DNA from: Leifsonia xyli subsp. xyli str. CTCB07
GTDB lineage: Bacteria > Actinomycetota > Actinomycetes > Actinomycetales > Microbacteriaceae
Length of the DNA: 64,000 nucleotides
Reading direction: 5' to 3'
Assembly: GCF_000007665.1 (NCBI RefSeq)
Contig: NC_006087.1
Span: 2,356,001 to 2,420,000, forward strand
Below are positions 47,691-56,780 of the stretch, one piece after another (the stretch's first letter is position 1; each line of letters opens with the position of its first letter). A program made the position numbers and the translations under genes. The notes under the pieces are model-generated. The model was given only the letters and a program-made list of their open reading frames with translations. It made no database searches and was not told where the DNA came from.

Positions 47691-49542
47691 CCGTCGGTCC
47701 GGGGCCTGCGACCGACGAGGTCAGCGGCTGCCCGCTGGACCGGCTGGCGAAGCAGTAGTAGGAGCGCTGCCCGGACGCCCACTGGGCCTCGGCGGCCGGG
47801 AAGGCGCCCTGAACCTGCAGGTCCGGATAGGAACCCGCCGCCGCGAGGTCGATCACACCCGGCGCCGTGCAAAGCGCATTGATCTGCCCCGCGATCGTGT
47901 CGGCTCCCGGGTAGTGCGCGGCGGGGTCGGTTGAAAGGAGGTTGGTGTACAGCAGCTGTGCGGCGTGCGGCGCCGCACAATCCACCACAGTGAAGGTGTC
48001 GGCCCAGGGACCGGTGTACGGTTCGATGCACTCGCCGCCGCCGAGAGAATGCCACGGATGCACCCCGGCTCCGGCAGCGGCAGCCACCTTCGGGGTGACG
48101 GTCGGTGCTGGCGTCACCGCCGGCACGTCTCCGGTGGGCGGTTGCTTCGCAGACGGAGCGCCGAGCAGCGACGGGATGGCCATCCCGAGCGCGAACAGAC
48201 CGACGAGCAGGAGGCCGACCGCCAGCGCCCCGGCTGCCCGGAGGAGCGAGCGGGTCTGCCTGCTCGCGGGCGAACGCGGGGGCGAAGGAGAGGTGGGGGC
48301 GGCTGGCGCGACATCGGAGCCCTCGGACGGAGCGGCCGGGACAGGCGAGGGGGTCCCGATCGGCGGGGCCGCGGAAGACGCTGCGGCCTCCGGTGCGCAG
48401 GCAGCGTTCAGTCTGGCCGTCTCAGCGAGATCGTCCCACGGCTCCAAAGGGGTGGTGAGCGCCTCGAACGGAACCGTCTCCGTCGGCGCAGTGAGCTGCG
48501 GTCCTTCCAGAGCTGCGGCCTCCAGCGTCGGGAAAAGGAGGCTACCGCCTGTGGACGCGCGCCGAGGGGCGATGGCCGGATCGGCTTCCGTCCACGGCTG
48601 CGCCGCGAGGGCGCCGGGTTCTTCCTCGACGGGAGGGCCAAAGAGCAGCGCGAGGCCGTCATCCGCGTTGTCGCGCTCGGTCTGGTCCGGCTCCGGCGGC
48701 CCAGAAAGGCTCTCGTCGCCGGGAACCGCAACCGCTGCGTCCGTGGGACGGAACCCGTCGAACGGGCTCGTCGCCGGCGACAGCAGCCCCCCGAGCGTCG
48801 CATCCACCTTCTCCGCGAGCGGCGCCTCCGGCTCTTCGCGCGACCCGGCCGCGGGTTCTGGTTCGCGCCCCGCCGATGGGCGAGGCCTGGTCAGGGACAC
48901 GAAGAGGTCCGACGGCTCGAAACCAGCAGCCGATGACACCGCGGGAGCCGCCTCCGGAACCGCGCGAGGCTGCGTCTCCGCGGAGACCTGGCCGGCAGCC
49001 TCCTCACTCTCCGCCGCGTCCTCGGAAAGCCGCAGATTCCACGCGAACCCGGCCTCAGCCGGCTCCTCCGCCGGTTCCGCCTCGGGTTCCTTAAGAAGGT
49101 CTTCGAAGCCGGGGGCGACGAGCGCGGGCGACGCAATCGGCTCCTCAGCGGCATCCGGTCCGACCGGCGCGGTGGGTCCGACCGGCACGGTGGGCTCAAC
49201 CGGCGCACCCGGCATTTCCTCGACCGCACCCGGAGCGTCCACCGTCGACTCCCCCAGCGGCGGCGTGGCGGCACGCCGCCGCTGGGCGACACCCCGGAGC
49301 TCAGCGATATCACGCTGCGCACTGGCACCCCGCAACACGGCAGCACCCGGCGCGGCCTCCTCGCCCGTGTCGCGTCCAGCTGCCCCGGCTCGCGGCGGAC
49401 TCGGCGTATCCGCCCGGCGTCCACCGGTCAGCTGCGCGAGCAACCACTCCGAACTCCCGAACTCGGGCGCGGCGGGCACACCCGCCTCGCTCTCCGGCTC
49501 CTCTCCGGTGTGCGGACGCTCGGGGTCGCGATGGTCGGTCAC
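47686..49542 (-). CDS. Septum-formation-domain membrane protein with long disordered N-terminus
   Basis: A 618-residue protein. Residues 1-435 are rich in Pro, Ala and Glu and surely disordered; a single membrane helix is at about 437-462 (AAGALAVGLLLVGLFALGMAI); the extracytoplasmic end (about 500-618) has HPWHSLGGGECIEPYTGPWADTFTVVDC pieces of the actinobacterial septum formation family, with Cys residues likely forming disulfides. Topology: cytoplasmic tail, outside domain. Its start overlaps the pyrE stop by four bases. The role in division is inferred from the family name and not proven. Confidence 0.72.
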   Translation of the reverse strand: MTDHRDPERPHTGEEPESEAGVPAAPEFGSSEWLLAQLTGGRRADTPSPPRAGAAGRDTGEEAAPGAAVLRGASAQRDIAELRGVAQRRRAATPPLGESTVDAPGAVEEMPGAPVEPTVPVGPTAPVGPDAAEEPIASPALVAPGFEDLLKEPEAEPAEEPAEAGFAWNLRLSEDAAESEEAAGQVSAETQPRAVPEAAPAVSSAAGFEPSDLFVSLTRPRPSAGREPEPAAGSREEPEAPLAEKVDATLGGLLSPATSPFDGFRPTDAAVAVPGDESLSGPPEPDQTERDNADDGLALLFGPPVEEEPGALAAQPWTEADPAIAPRRASTGGSLLFPTLEAAALEGPQLTAPTETVPFEALTTPLEPWDDLAETARLNAACAPEAAASSAAPPIGTPSPVPAAPSEGSDVAPAAPTSPSPPRSPASRQTRSLLRAAGALAVGLLLVGLFALGMAIPSLLGAPSAKQPPTGDVPAVTPAPTVTPKVAAAAGAGVHPWHSLGGGECIEPYTGPWADTFTVVDCAAPHAAQLLYTNLLSTDPAAHYPGADTIAGQINALCTAPGVIDLAAAGSYPDLQVQGAFPAAEAQWASGQRSYYCFASRSSGQPLTSSVAGPGPTG

Positions 49543-50087
49543 TCGAGCCCCAGCTCTTTCAGGCCGATGGCAGCGTAGTAGGGGTAGCCCGCGGCTTCGA
49601 TGGCCTCGCGGGCGCCGGTGTCGCGGTCGACCACGACGCCGACGGCGGCGATCTCAGCACCGGCTCTCTTCAGGGCTTCGATCGCTGTGAGAGGGGAACC
49701 TCCGGTGGTGGAGGTGTCTTCGAGCACGATGACACGTTTGCCGGCGAGATCCGGGCCCTCGACCTGCTTGCCGCGGCCGTGGTCTTTGGGCTCCTTGCGC
49801 ACGACGAAGGCGTCGTAGGACAGCCCGCGCGCAGCGCCCTGGTGCAGGATGGCGGCGGCGACGGGATCGGCCCCCATCGTCATCCCGCCCACCGCGACGA
49901 CATCCGGGACGCCGGCGATCACCTCGAGCATAACCTGGCCGATCAGCGGTGCGACGCGGTGATCGAGGCTGACCTTGCGCAGATCGACGTAGTAGCTGGC
50001 CTTTTTGCCGCTGGTCAGCGCGAAGTCGCCGCGGAAGACGGCTTCGGCTGAGATGTAGTCGATGAGCTGCTGTCGTGGGTCGGTCAC
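49539..50087 (-). CDS. pyrE: Orotate phosphoribosyltransferase
   Basis: A 182-residue enzyme joining orotate and PRPP to OMP in pyrimidine synthesis. SGKKASYYVDLRKVSLD and the PRPP loop VIVLEDTSTTGGS (about 119-131) are diagnostic. GTG 50087 (TDPRQQLIDYI) is chosen rather than the upstream start at 50120 because it gives the family N-terminus and lies seven bases from a -10 box. Stop overlaps the septum-protein start. Intact. Confidence 0.93.
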   Translation of the reverse strand: MTDPRQQLIDYISAEAVFRGDFALTSGKKASYYVDLRKVSLDHRVAPLIGQVMLEVIAGVPDVVAVGGMTMGADPVAAAILHQGAARGLSYDAFVVRKEPKDHGRGKQVEGPDLAGKRVIVLEDTSTTGGSPLTAIEALKRAGAEIAAVGVVVDRDTGAREAIEAAGYPYYAAIGLKELGLE

Positions 50088-50094
50088 ACCTGCG

Positions 50095-50100
50095 ATTCTA
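50095..50100 (-). promoter_or_regulatory. -10 box, leaderless pyrE promoter
   Basis: On the minus strand TAGAAT ends seven bases before the pyrE GTG, with only CGCAGGT between. A leaderless message is likely. Confidence 0.5.
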
Positions 50101-50187
50101 TGGGGCGAACGCAGCCGCATGCAGGGGGTTCGAACGCATCCGGCGCAGGATGCGCCCGGGAGTGAGGAGGACGTCAGCGCTCCCCGC

Positions 50188-50193
50188 TACGAT
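50188..50193 (+). promoter_or_regulatory. -10 box, leaderless exonuclease III promoter
   Basis: TACGAT ends six bases before ATG 50200. CAAGGC between them is too close to act as a normal ribosome site. Confidence 0.5.
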
Positions 50194-50199
50194 CAAGGC

Positions 50200-51042
50200 A
50201 TGCGTGTCGCCACCTGGAACGTGAATTCCATCCGCACCCGAGTCGCCCGGGTGGTGGACTGGATGGTCCGGGAGGACGTGGATGCGCTGGCCATGCAGGA
50301 GATCAAGTGCAAACCCGAGCAGTTCCCGTACGAGGCGTTCGAGAAGGCCGGATACGAGGTCGTGCTGCACGGGCTGAACCAGTGGAACGGGGTGGCGATC
50401 GCGTCCCGGCTGCCGATCGACGAGGCCGAGATCGGGTTCCCGGACATGCCCGGCTTTCTGAAGGGCCACGACGGTCCCGGCCTGCCCACGGAGGCGCGCG
50501 CGATCGGGGCGACGGTGGAGGGCGTGCGGCTGTGGAGCCTGTACGTCCCGAACGGCCGGGCGCTCGACGACCCGCACTACACCTACAAGCTCGACTGGCT
50601 GGCGGCGCTCCTCACGAACGCGCGCAGCTGGCTGGCGGAGGACCCCGAGCTACCGCTCGCGCTCATGGGCGACTGGAACGTCGCCCCCCTGGACTCCGAT
50701 GTCGGCGACCCGAGCCTGATCCCGGGCGTCTCGACGCACATCTCCCCACCGGAGCGCGCCGCGTTCGCCGCGTTCGAGCAGGCCGGACTGATCGATGTGG
50801 TGCGCCCGATCGTTCCCGAGGGGTACACCTACTGGGACTACAAGCAATTGCGTTTCCCGCGCAACGAAGGCATGCGGATCGACTTCGTCCTCGGATCGCG
50901 GGCGTTCGCCGACCGGGTCGTGGACGCCAGCATCCACCGCGCTGAGCGCAAGGGCGACGCGCCGAGCGATCACGTCCCCGTGCTGGTCGAGCTCGCGGAC
51001 GGCCGCCCGGAAGACGCGGACGACCGGCCGATGTTCCGCTGA
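50200..51042 (+). CDS. xth: Exodeoxyribonuclease III / AP endonuclease
   Basis: A 280-residue DNA repair nuclease of the exonuclease III family, cutting at abasic sites and trimming 3' ends. Catalytic motifs: TWNVNSIRTR, QEIKCKPEQFP (metal Glu), YVPNGRAL, GDWNVAPLDSDV, GMRIDFVLGS and APSDHVPVLVEL (catalytic Asp-His). ATG 50200 begins exactly at the conserved MRVATWNVNS; the frame is open further upstream but without family sequence. Intact. Confidence 0.95.
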   Translation: MRVATWNVNSIRTRVARVVDWMVREDVDALAMQEIKCKPEQFPYEAFEKAGYEVVLHGLNQWNGVAIASRLPIDEAEIGFPDMPGFLKGHDGPGLPTEARAIGATVEGVRLWSLYVPNGRALDDPHYTYKLDWLAALLTNARSWLAEDPELPLALMGDWNVAPLDSDVGDPSLIPGVSTHISPPERAAFAAFEQAGLIDVVRPIVPEGYTYWDYKQLRFPRNEGMRIDFVLGSRAFADRVVDASIHRAERKGDAPSDHVPVLVELADGRPEDADDRPMFR

Positions 51043-51411
51043 GAGAGGAGCGTTCCCGGCCCCCGGCGGCCACCCGGGAGAGGACGGGCGGGAGAACGCT
51101 CTGTTCGCTCATGCCGTCGAGCAGACGGCTGGCTGGCCATCGTCATGGTTCTGCTCGGAGACCTCGTCGGCAGCCCGCGCCGGTGGTGACACAACTCTGG
51201 GCGCGGGTTAAACCACGATGCCGGGCGGCATGGACGCTAGGTTTCCACACTGCCCGTCGTACGCTCAGGGCTATCGTCGGCGGGCTTTTCGGGTTCCCCC
51301 TGACGACTCTTGAAGACTACCGGATTTGTCGGTCAAATGGAGGACATTTTTGTACCCCGGCCTACCCCCAATTCGGGGTACATACGAAATGTTCATCAGC
51401 CTCTGGTCGTG
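51043..51411. other. 369-base intergenic region with an inverted repeat
   Basis: No gene recognised between the exonuclease and the converging aldolase chimera. The only structure seen is GTACCCCG (51352-51359) and CGGGGTAC (51374-51381), a perfect 8-bp stem with a 14-base loop, 30 bases from the aldolase stop, which may end transcription from the right. The region 51230-51350 is less GC-rich than the flanks and could be decayed coding sequence. Confidence 0.45.
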
Positions 51412-52814
51412 TCACCGCCCGAGTTCGCGGACAAGCGCGGCCACGAAGTCGTCGATGTCCTGCTCGGTGGTGTCGAAGGAGCACATCCAGCGCACCTCGT
51501 TCCGTGCCGCATCCCAGTCGTAGAACCGGAAGCGCTCGCGCAGGCGGTCGGCGACCCCGTCCGGAAGCGTCGCGAACACGCCATTCGCCTGGGTTTTCTG
51601 GCTGAAGCCGATGCCCTGAACGCTCCCGTCCGCGATGCCCGCCTCCAGCGCGCCGCGCAGCCGGGCCGCCATCGCGTTCGCGTGGGAAGCGGAGCGCAGG
51701 TGCAGATCGTCCGTCAGGAGGGCGATCAGCTGGGCCGAGATGAACCGCATCTTCGACGCCAGCTGCATGTTCAGCTTGCGCAGGTAGAGCAGCCCTTCGG
51801 AGGCGTCCGGGTTCAGCACGACGACGGCCTCACCGTAGAGCATCCCGTTCTTGGTCCCCCCGAAGCTCAGATCGACGCCCGCCGTCAGCGCCGCCGCGGC
51901 CGCCGCAGCCGGCGACCCCAGCTGCGCGATCAGCCGGTCCACCGCCTTGCCGTCTGCCATCACGACCCCGTCGAAGCCCCACTCTCCGCGCAGTGTGCCG
52001 GTGAGCAGACCCGCATCCGCGCAACACGGCACACCGTCGATGTCCTTGTACGCCGCCATCAGCCCGAGCGCACCGGCCTCCACCCCCGCGCGCGCCGCTG
52101 GCAGGTGCAGTTCGCGCAGCTCCCGGCGGCCGATCGGCGCGGACTGGCCGTTCCGGCCGCCCATGCCGTCGCCCTGGGCCGCGAAGTGTTTGAGCACCAC
52201 GCCGACCCCGCTGCCGTCGGCGAGCCGGGTGCGAGCGTTGCCCTGCATCCCGAGCACCACCGCCTCGGTCAGCGCCGCCGCCAGCGCGGGGCTCTCGCCG
52301 AAGCACTCCTCGCTGCGGCCCCAGCGCGGGTCGCGCAGCAGGTCCAGCGTGGACACCAACGCCAGGTGTACACCGTCCGCGCGCAGGAGGCCGGAGACCG
52401 TGGAGGCCGCCGCGCGCACCAGATCCGGCCGCCAGGCTGCGGCGCTCGCCAGGTTCACCGGCAGCAGCGGCGCACCGAGCGCCTGGTGGCCGTGCGGCGC
52501 CTCCTCGACCAGCAACGCGCCCGTGCCGTGCGGGGAGACCGCGCGCACGGCATCCTGGACCAGCCCGGCTACGTGTGCCCTGTCCTCGGGCGGGACACCG
52601 TTCTCCCAGCCGCGTCCCGACCAGGATCCGCGCGGAAGAGTCCGTACAGCGCACCGAGCCCCGACCAACGCTCCAGCTCCGCGTGCAAAGTGTCGGTGAG
52701 TTCGTAGCCGCCGGGCGTGCGGCGCACGCACTCCCAGCCGTAGAGGCGCTGGTTCAGCTGCCCGATCTTCTCGCGCGTGCTCAGCGCGGCCAGCAGGTCA
52801 TCGGCTGCGGTCAT
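51412..52814 (-). pseudogene. GH3 glycosidase head fused to threonine aldolase tail
   Basis: From ATG 52814 the sequence is the TIM-barrel domain of a family 3 glycosidase: STREKIGQLNQRLYGWE, GALYGLFRADP, then after a frameshift near 52625 GRGWENGVPPEDRAHV, DPRWGRSEECFGESP, LKHFAAQGDGMGG and GFDGVVMADGKAVDRL, where the nucleophile aspartate (MADG) lies. At 51863-51877 the reading LTAGVDLS runs straight into SFGGTKNGMLYGEAVV, the PLP-lysine motif of a low-specificity L-threonine aldolase, which continues to its normal end (RWMCSFDTTEQDIDDFV). The GH3 C-terminal domain and the aldolase N-terminal half are missing. Deletion at a short shared sequence (GVDLS/GVDVLS) is the likely cause. Confidence 0.85.
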
Positions 52815-53920
52815 AGAAGAAGTGGTTCCTCCCGATCAGGACCGGCCACCGGAGCCGGTCGGGTTCGACGGCCGCGGCCGTGCGGCGCAGAAAGGTGTGC
52901 CTCTCGCCGGGCAGGAGGGTGACCAGGGCGCTGTCGACCGTCGCCGCCGGGGCGAGCCGGTCGGCCAGCAGGCAGAGGTCGCCGACAGCGGTCCGGGCGG
53001 TCACGGCGACCGCGGCGAGGAGCGGATCGGCGGGGTCGCGGGACACGGCGACGTCCAGCTCCGGCTGCGGCCAGCGGATGCCGTCGTCGGCGACGAAGGC
53101 ACGGACCGCGCGGTGGGAGCCGTCCGGGCGGGCGGGGCCGGTGTCCACCACGAGCAGTTCGTCGCGGCGCTCGCCCGGCAGCGTCAGCTCCGGCCCGAGC
53201 GGCATCGTCGCGACGCTGCGCGGCGGCACCAGGAACGGCGTCTCCACCCGTGACCGCTCCCCGGAGCCGAACCGCACCCGCCGCGCCACGGTCTCCCCCG
53301 ACCACACCCGGTCGGTGTCGTTGACGAGGAAGCCCACCCGGCCCCGGCTCCGCTCGGCGCTCCCGCGCAGCGCGACCTCGACGTCGTGCAGCACCGGCTC
53401 GCCGTGGCCGCGCGGCCACCAGAGCGCGGGACGCACGACCGGCAGCTCGATGCGCGTCTGGCCGGGCGCGACCTCGACCGCCCAGCGCTCGTCGCCGAGC
53501 CGGACGTCGAGCGTCCGCGGCGCGGTGTCCGCGGTGTCCGCCGGGTCGACAGTCGCATCGAGCACCAGCGTCCCGGCCGCGAGCCCATCGTCGAGCGTGG
53601 TGGTCAGGGCGACCTCCAGCCGGTCGCCCGGCACCTCCACCAGCCGTGCCGGCCGCCAGATCCCGGCGCTGACGAGCGTCGGACCCCAGTCCCAGCCGGC
53701 TGGGGAGGCCATCACCCGCAGCCGGTTGTACGGATACGCCCAGTCGTAGGGGAGGTCCTCGCCCGCGGCGGCCCGTTCGCGCATGATCCGCGCGGCCGAG
53801 GCGAAACACACGACCAGTTCGGCCTCGCCCGCGCGCAACGCCTCCATCACCTCGAACCGGTGCCGACGGTGCATGTTCTCGGCCCGCCCGACCTCGCTCC
53901 CGTCCGCGAGAGCATGTAGC
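52798..53920 (-). pseudogene. GH2 beta-mannosidase remnant lacking its catalytic barrel
   Basis: Sense begins within the first sugar-binding domain (ADGSEVGRAENMHRRHRFEV, PYDWAYPYNRLRVMASPAGW and DWGPTLVSAGIWRPARLVEV), passes the second Ig-like domain (RPALWWPRGHGEPVLHDVEV), and near 53330 jumps from GRVGF to LVNDTDRVWSGE, which belongs to the last domain. It ends PVLIGRNHFF-YDRSR at 52798. The whole TIM barrel with both catalytic glutamates, some 400 residues, is gone, as is the first N-terminal part, replaced by a permease. It overlaps the GH3 start by 17 bases, so both were one operon. Not functional. Confidence 0.8.
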
Positions 53921-54207
53921 CGGCCAGGGTCGGGAAGACGATCTGCGAGGCGACGGTCAGCCCGCACATGATGAGGCTGTTGCGAAGGTAGAGTGCCATC
54001 GGCACCTGCTCGAACACGGTCGCGTAGGCGGCGAGCGAGGGCTGGCTCGGCCGCGCCCTTCAGCAAGGCGGACACCTGCCAGAGCAGCGGCCCGACCGTG
54101 ACGAAGAGCACCGCGATCAGCAGAAGATAGCGGCCGGCCAGCCGTGAGGTGCGGCGGCGGGCGAAGCGGAACGTCGTCGCGGCCCGCGGGGTGGCGGTCG
54201 AGATCAT
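53921..54207 (-). pseudogene. MalG-type ABC permease, N-terminal fragment
   Basis: ATG 54207 overlaps the upstream permease stop (ATGA). The first helix is normal (LLLIAVLFVTVGPLLWQV); near 54055 the frame shifts (LLKG, then SQPSLAAYATVFEQV, LYLRNSLIMCGLTVASQIVF, LAGYMLSR). At about 53920 it fuses to the beta-mannosidase remnant. Helices 3-6 and the EAA docking loop are lost. Confidence 0.78.
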
Positions 54208-55121
54208 TCCTCGTCTCCCTTCGCGCTGGAGAGCTTGTGCGCCGCGACCGCGAGCCCGATCGTCATCACGAACAGGGCGATGGACACGGCCGAGCCGTAC
54301 CCGGTGTTTCCGGTGACCGGGTCGAGCGCGACATCGCGGATGTAGAAGGGGAGGGTGCGGGCGCCCCCGCCCGGGCCGCCGGTGGAGCCGCCGAGCACAT
54401 AGATCTCGGTGAAGATGCGCAGCGAACCCGTCCCGGACATGATCGCCACGAGCAGGACGGTCAGCCGCACACTCGGCACCGTGATGCTCACAAAGCGCCG
54501 GACCGCCCCGGCGCCGTCCAGCTCGGCCGCCTCGTACAGCTCGCGCGGCACGTTCGCGAGCGCCGCGAGATAGAAGATCATGTACCAGCCGAGCCCCTTC
54601 CACACGGTCAACGCGATCGCGCTGAACAGCAGCAGAGTGCTGTCGGAGAGGAACGGGATGGGGCTGGCGATCAGCCCGATCTGACCGAGGAAGGTGTTGA
54701 TCGGCCCGCGCTCGCTGAGCAGGCTCTGCCACACCAGCGCGAGCGCGACCATCGAGGCGATCACCGGCGTGTAGTACGCCGTGCGGAAGAAGCCGATGCC
54801 CGGGAGCCGCTTGACCACCAGCTGCGCGAGGATCAGCGACAGGACCACCAGCAGCGGGACAGCGACGATCGCGTACAGCACGCTGTTGCCCGCCGCCGTC
54901 CAGAAGTCGCCGTCGGTCAGCAGCCGCTCGTAGTTCGCGAGTCCCACCCAGCTCCCGCCGCCGCCGAGCGGCTGCGCGTCGGTGAACGAGAGCACGATCG
55001 TGTTGAGGAAGGGGAAGACTCCGAACACGGCTGTGACCAGGAGGGTCGGCGCCGTCCACAGCAGCGGCGTCCACCACGTCCGGTACAGCGCCGACCCGCT
55101 GCCGGGGGGAGCGACGCTCAT
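54204..55121 (-). CDS. MalF-type sugar ABC transporter permease
   Basis: A 305-residue CUT1-family permease, intact, with six helices (first about 22-44) and the EAA loop ELYEAAELDGAGAVRRFVSI (about 198-217), which docks to an MsmK-type shared ATPase encoded elsewhere. Flanked by a broken binding protein (upstream) and a truncated partner permease (downstream) in a mannosidase cluster, so it would have imported mannosides or N-glycan pieces. Now an orphan. Confidence 0.9.
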   Translation of the reverse strand: MSVAPPGSGSALYRTWWTPLLWTAPTLLVTAVFGVFPFLNTIVLSFTDAQPLGGGGSWVGLANYERLLTDGDFWTAAGNSVLYAIVAVPLLVVLSLILAQLVVKRLPGIGFFRTAYYTPVIASMVALALVWQSLLSERGPINTFLGQIGLIASPIPFLSDSTLLLFSAIALTVWKGLGWYMIFYLAALANVPRELYEAAELDGAGAVRRFVSITVPSVRLTVLLVAIMSGTGSLRIFTEIYVLGGSTGGPGGGARTLPFYIRDVALDPVTGNTGYGSAVSIALFVMTIGLAVAAHKLSSAKGDEE

Positions 55122-55177
55122 GGGGAGCCTCGGTCCCGCTGGGAGCCTCGGCGATCCGCAGCGTCGCGGTCACCGTC

Positions 55178-56565
55178 TCAGCCCTGGTTCTTCAGGAAGG
55201 AGTTGGCCTTGTCCTGCTCATCCTTGAGGGCCTGCGCCGAGTCCTTCTTCCCGCTGATCGCGAGTTGCAGCTGGCCGGCGACCGCGGTGTTGACGGCGTC
55301 CGACCAGTTGTAGATGAAGACGTTCTCCGCCTTCTTCGCAAGCTCCACCGAGATCCGGTTGGCCTGGTCGAGCGGGCTGTTCCCGGTGATCTCCGTGAAC
55401 TTCGGGATGTCCATCGACGCGCTCGTGGACGGAAAGTTGGAGATGCGCGGATCGGAGACGAACTCGGTCTGCTTCTCCGGGCTCAGCAAGAACTGCGCGA
55501 ACGCGACGGCCGCCACCGGTTCTTGCTGGTGGACGGCACCGCGACGAGCTGGCCGTCCATGAACGCCCGGCCGCCTTTGTCGAGCAGAGGCGCGACGCCG
55601 GTCTTCTCGTAGACGCTCTCGTTGGTCTGCTTGACGTAGCGCAGGAAGGACGCGTTCGTCGATCCCCACACCAGGTTTCCGGCCGAGTACAACTTGGGCA
55701 TATCGGTGTCGGAGGAGAGTGTGTCCTTGGGCAGACCGTCGGCCGCGTACACGTCCCGGTACTGCGTCAGCCACTCCACGATCCGTGGGTCGTCGGCGAA
55801 AGTGAATCTGGTCTGCTTCTTGTCCATGACCGCCGCGTCCATCAGCTGCCAGTCGTTCGGGACACGCCAGCGCGGGTTGGCCGCGAACGCGGAGAGCTGC
55901 CCCCCGCTGTTCGCCCCGATCTTCTTCGCTGCGGCGAACTGGTCGGCGACCGTCGTCGGCGGCGCGTTGGGGTCGAGTCCGGCCTGCTTCATCAGTTCGG
56001 TGTTGTAGGTCTGCAGCCCGGTGAGGCCCCAGTACCAGGGCATGACATAGCTGTCCTTCTCCCCGAGGAAGCTCAGGCTGTCCCAGACCGACGGGATGAA
56101 CGGCTTCTCGATCCCCGGCTTCGCCTTCGTGAGGTTCAGCAGGAAGCCCTCTTTGTGCAGTGCGAATACCGTGGTCTGGTTGAGGTTGAGCACGTCGGGG
56201 AGCTTGCAGCCTTGCGCATCGGTCACGAGCCGCTGGGTGAAGGTCGCGTCGCCGGGGTCGTCCTGCCAGGCGACGTCGACCTTCGGGTACTTCTTCTCGA
56301 AGTCGCCGATGAGCTTGGTAAAGTAGCCGCTGAAGTCCTGCTTCAGGTTGGTCGTCTGGAAGACGATCTTCCCGCTCGGCTCACCGCTCAGCGCCTTCCC
56401 GCTCGCGGCTTCGGCGCTGATGTCGCAGGCCCCGGCGCGGTTCGTCGAGCCTCCGCCCCCGCCGACGCCGCAGGCGCTGAGGGCGAGGATCAGGGGGAGG
56501 GCGAGCAGAGCGCTGCTGCGGAGGGCTCGCCTGCGGCGCTTCGGTTGTTGTTGGCTTAACGTCAT
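55178..56565 (-). pseudogene. Sugar ABC transporter binding lipoprotein, frameshifted
   Basis: Family 1 solute-binding protein, about 462 codons. ATG 56565 (GAAAGG upstream) begins a signal peptide with lipobox ALSAC (about 29-33); the body includes FEKKYPKVDVAWQDDPGDAT and MPWYWGLTGLQTYNTELMK. Near 55520 the frame breaks in AVPSTSKN, and the sense resumes as EPVAAVAFAQFLLSPEKQTEF, ending DKANSFLKNQG at 55178. As read, the last quarter, which closes the second lobe, is lost. Upstream region 56566-56780 (215 bases) holds no gene and presumably the promoter. Confidence 0.83.
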
Positions 56566-56780
56566 TGTCTGGTGCCTTTCGGTCGGGCCGCTCGGCTCCA
56601 CCGCGGTGCGGCGGTCGGGTGGGCGCTCAGGGGAGGAAGATGTTCCGACCGTCCGCGGGAAAGCGCAGGCACTCGTTGACGGAGAGCGCACGCGTGAAGC
56701 GGAACAGGGGGAATATCCTCTCTCAGAGCCTGTGGGGCTAGGCACCCACTTTAGGGGGCAGAGGGAGGATCAGGGAATAT

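Noticed and set aside
51310..52707. 465-codon plus-strand frame opposite the GH3-aldolase chimera
   Set aside because: Antisense of protein-matching sequence; only GC-driven openness.
15340..52814. That the GH3 tail at 15.3 kb and the GH3 head at 52.8 kb are halves of one gene
   Set aside because: The linker sequences differ in type (DQFGGEE versus GVDLS) and each lies in its own sugar operon, so they look like two different GH3 genes.
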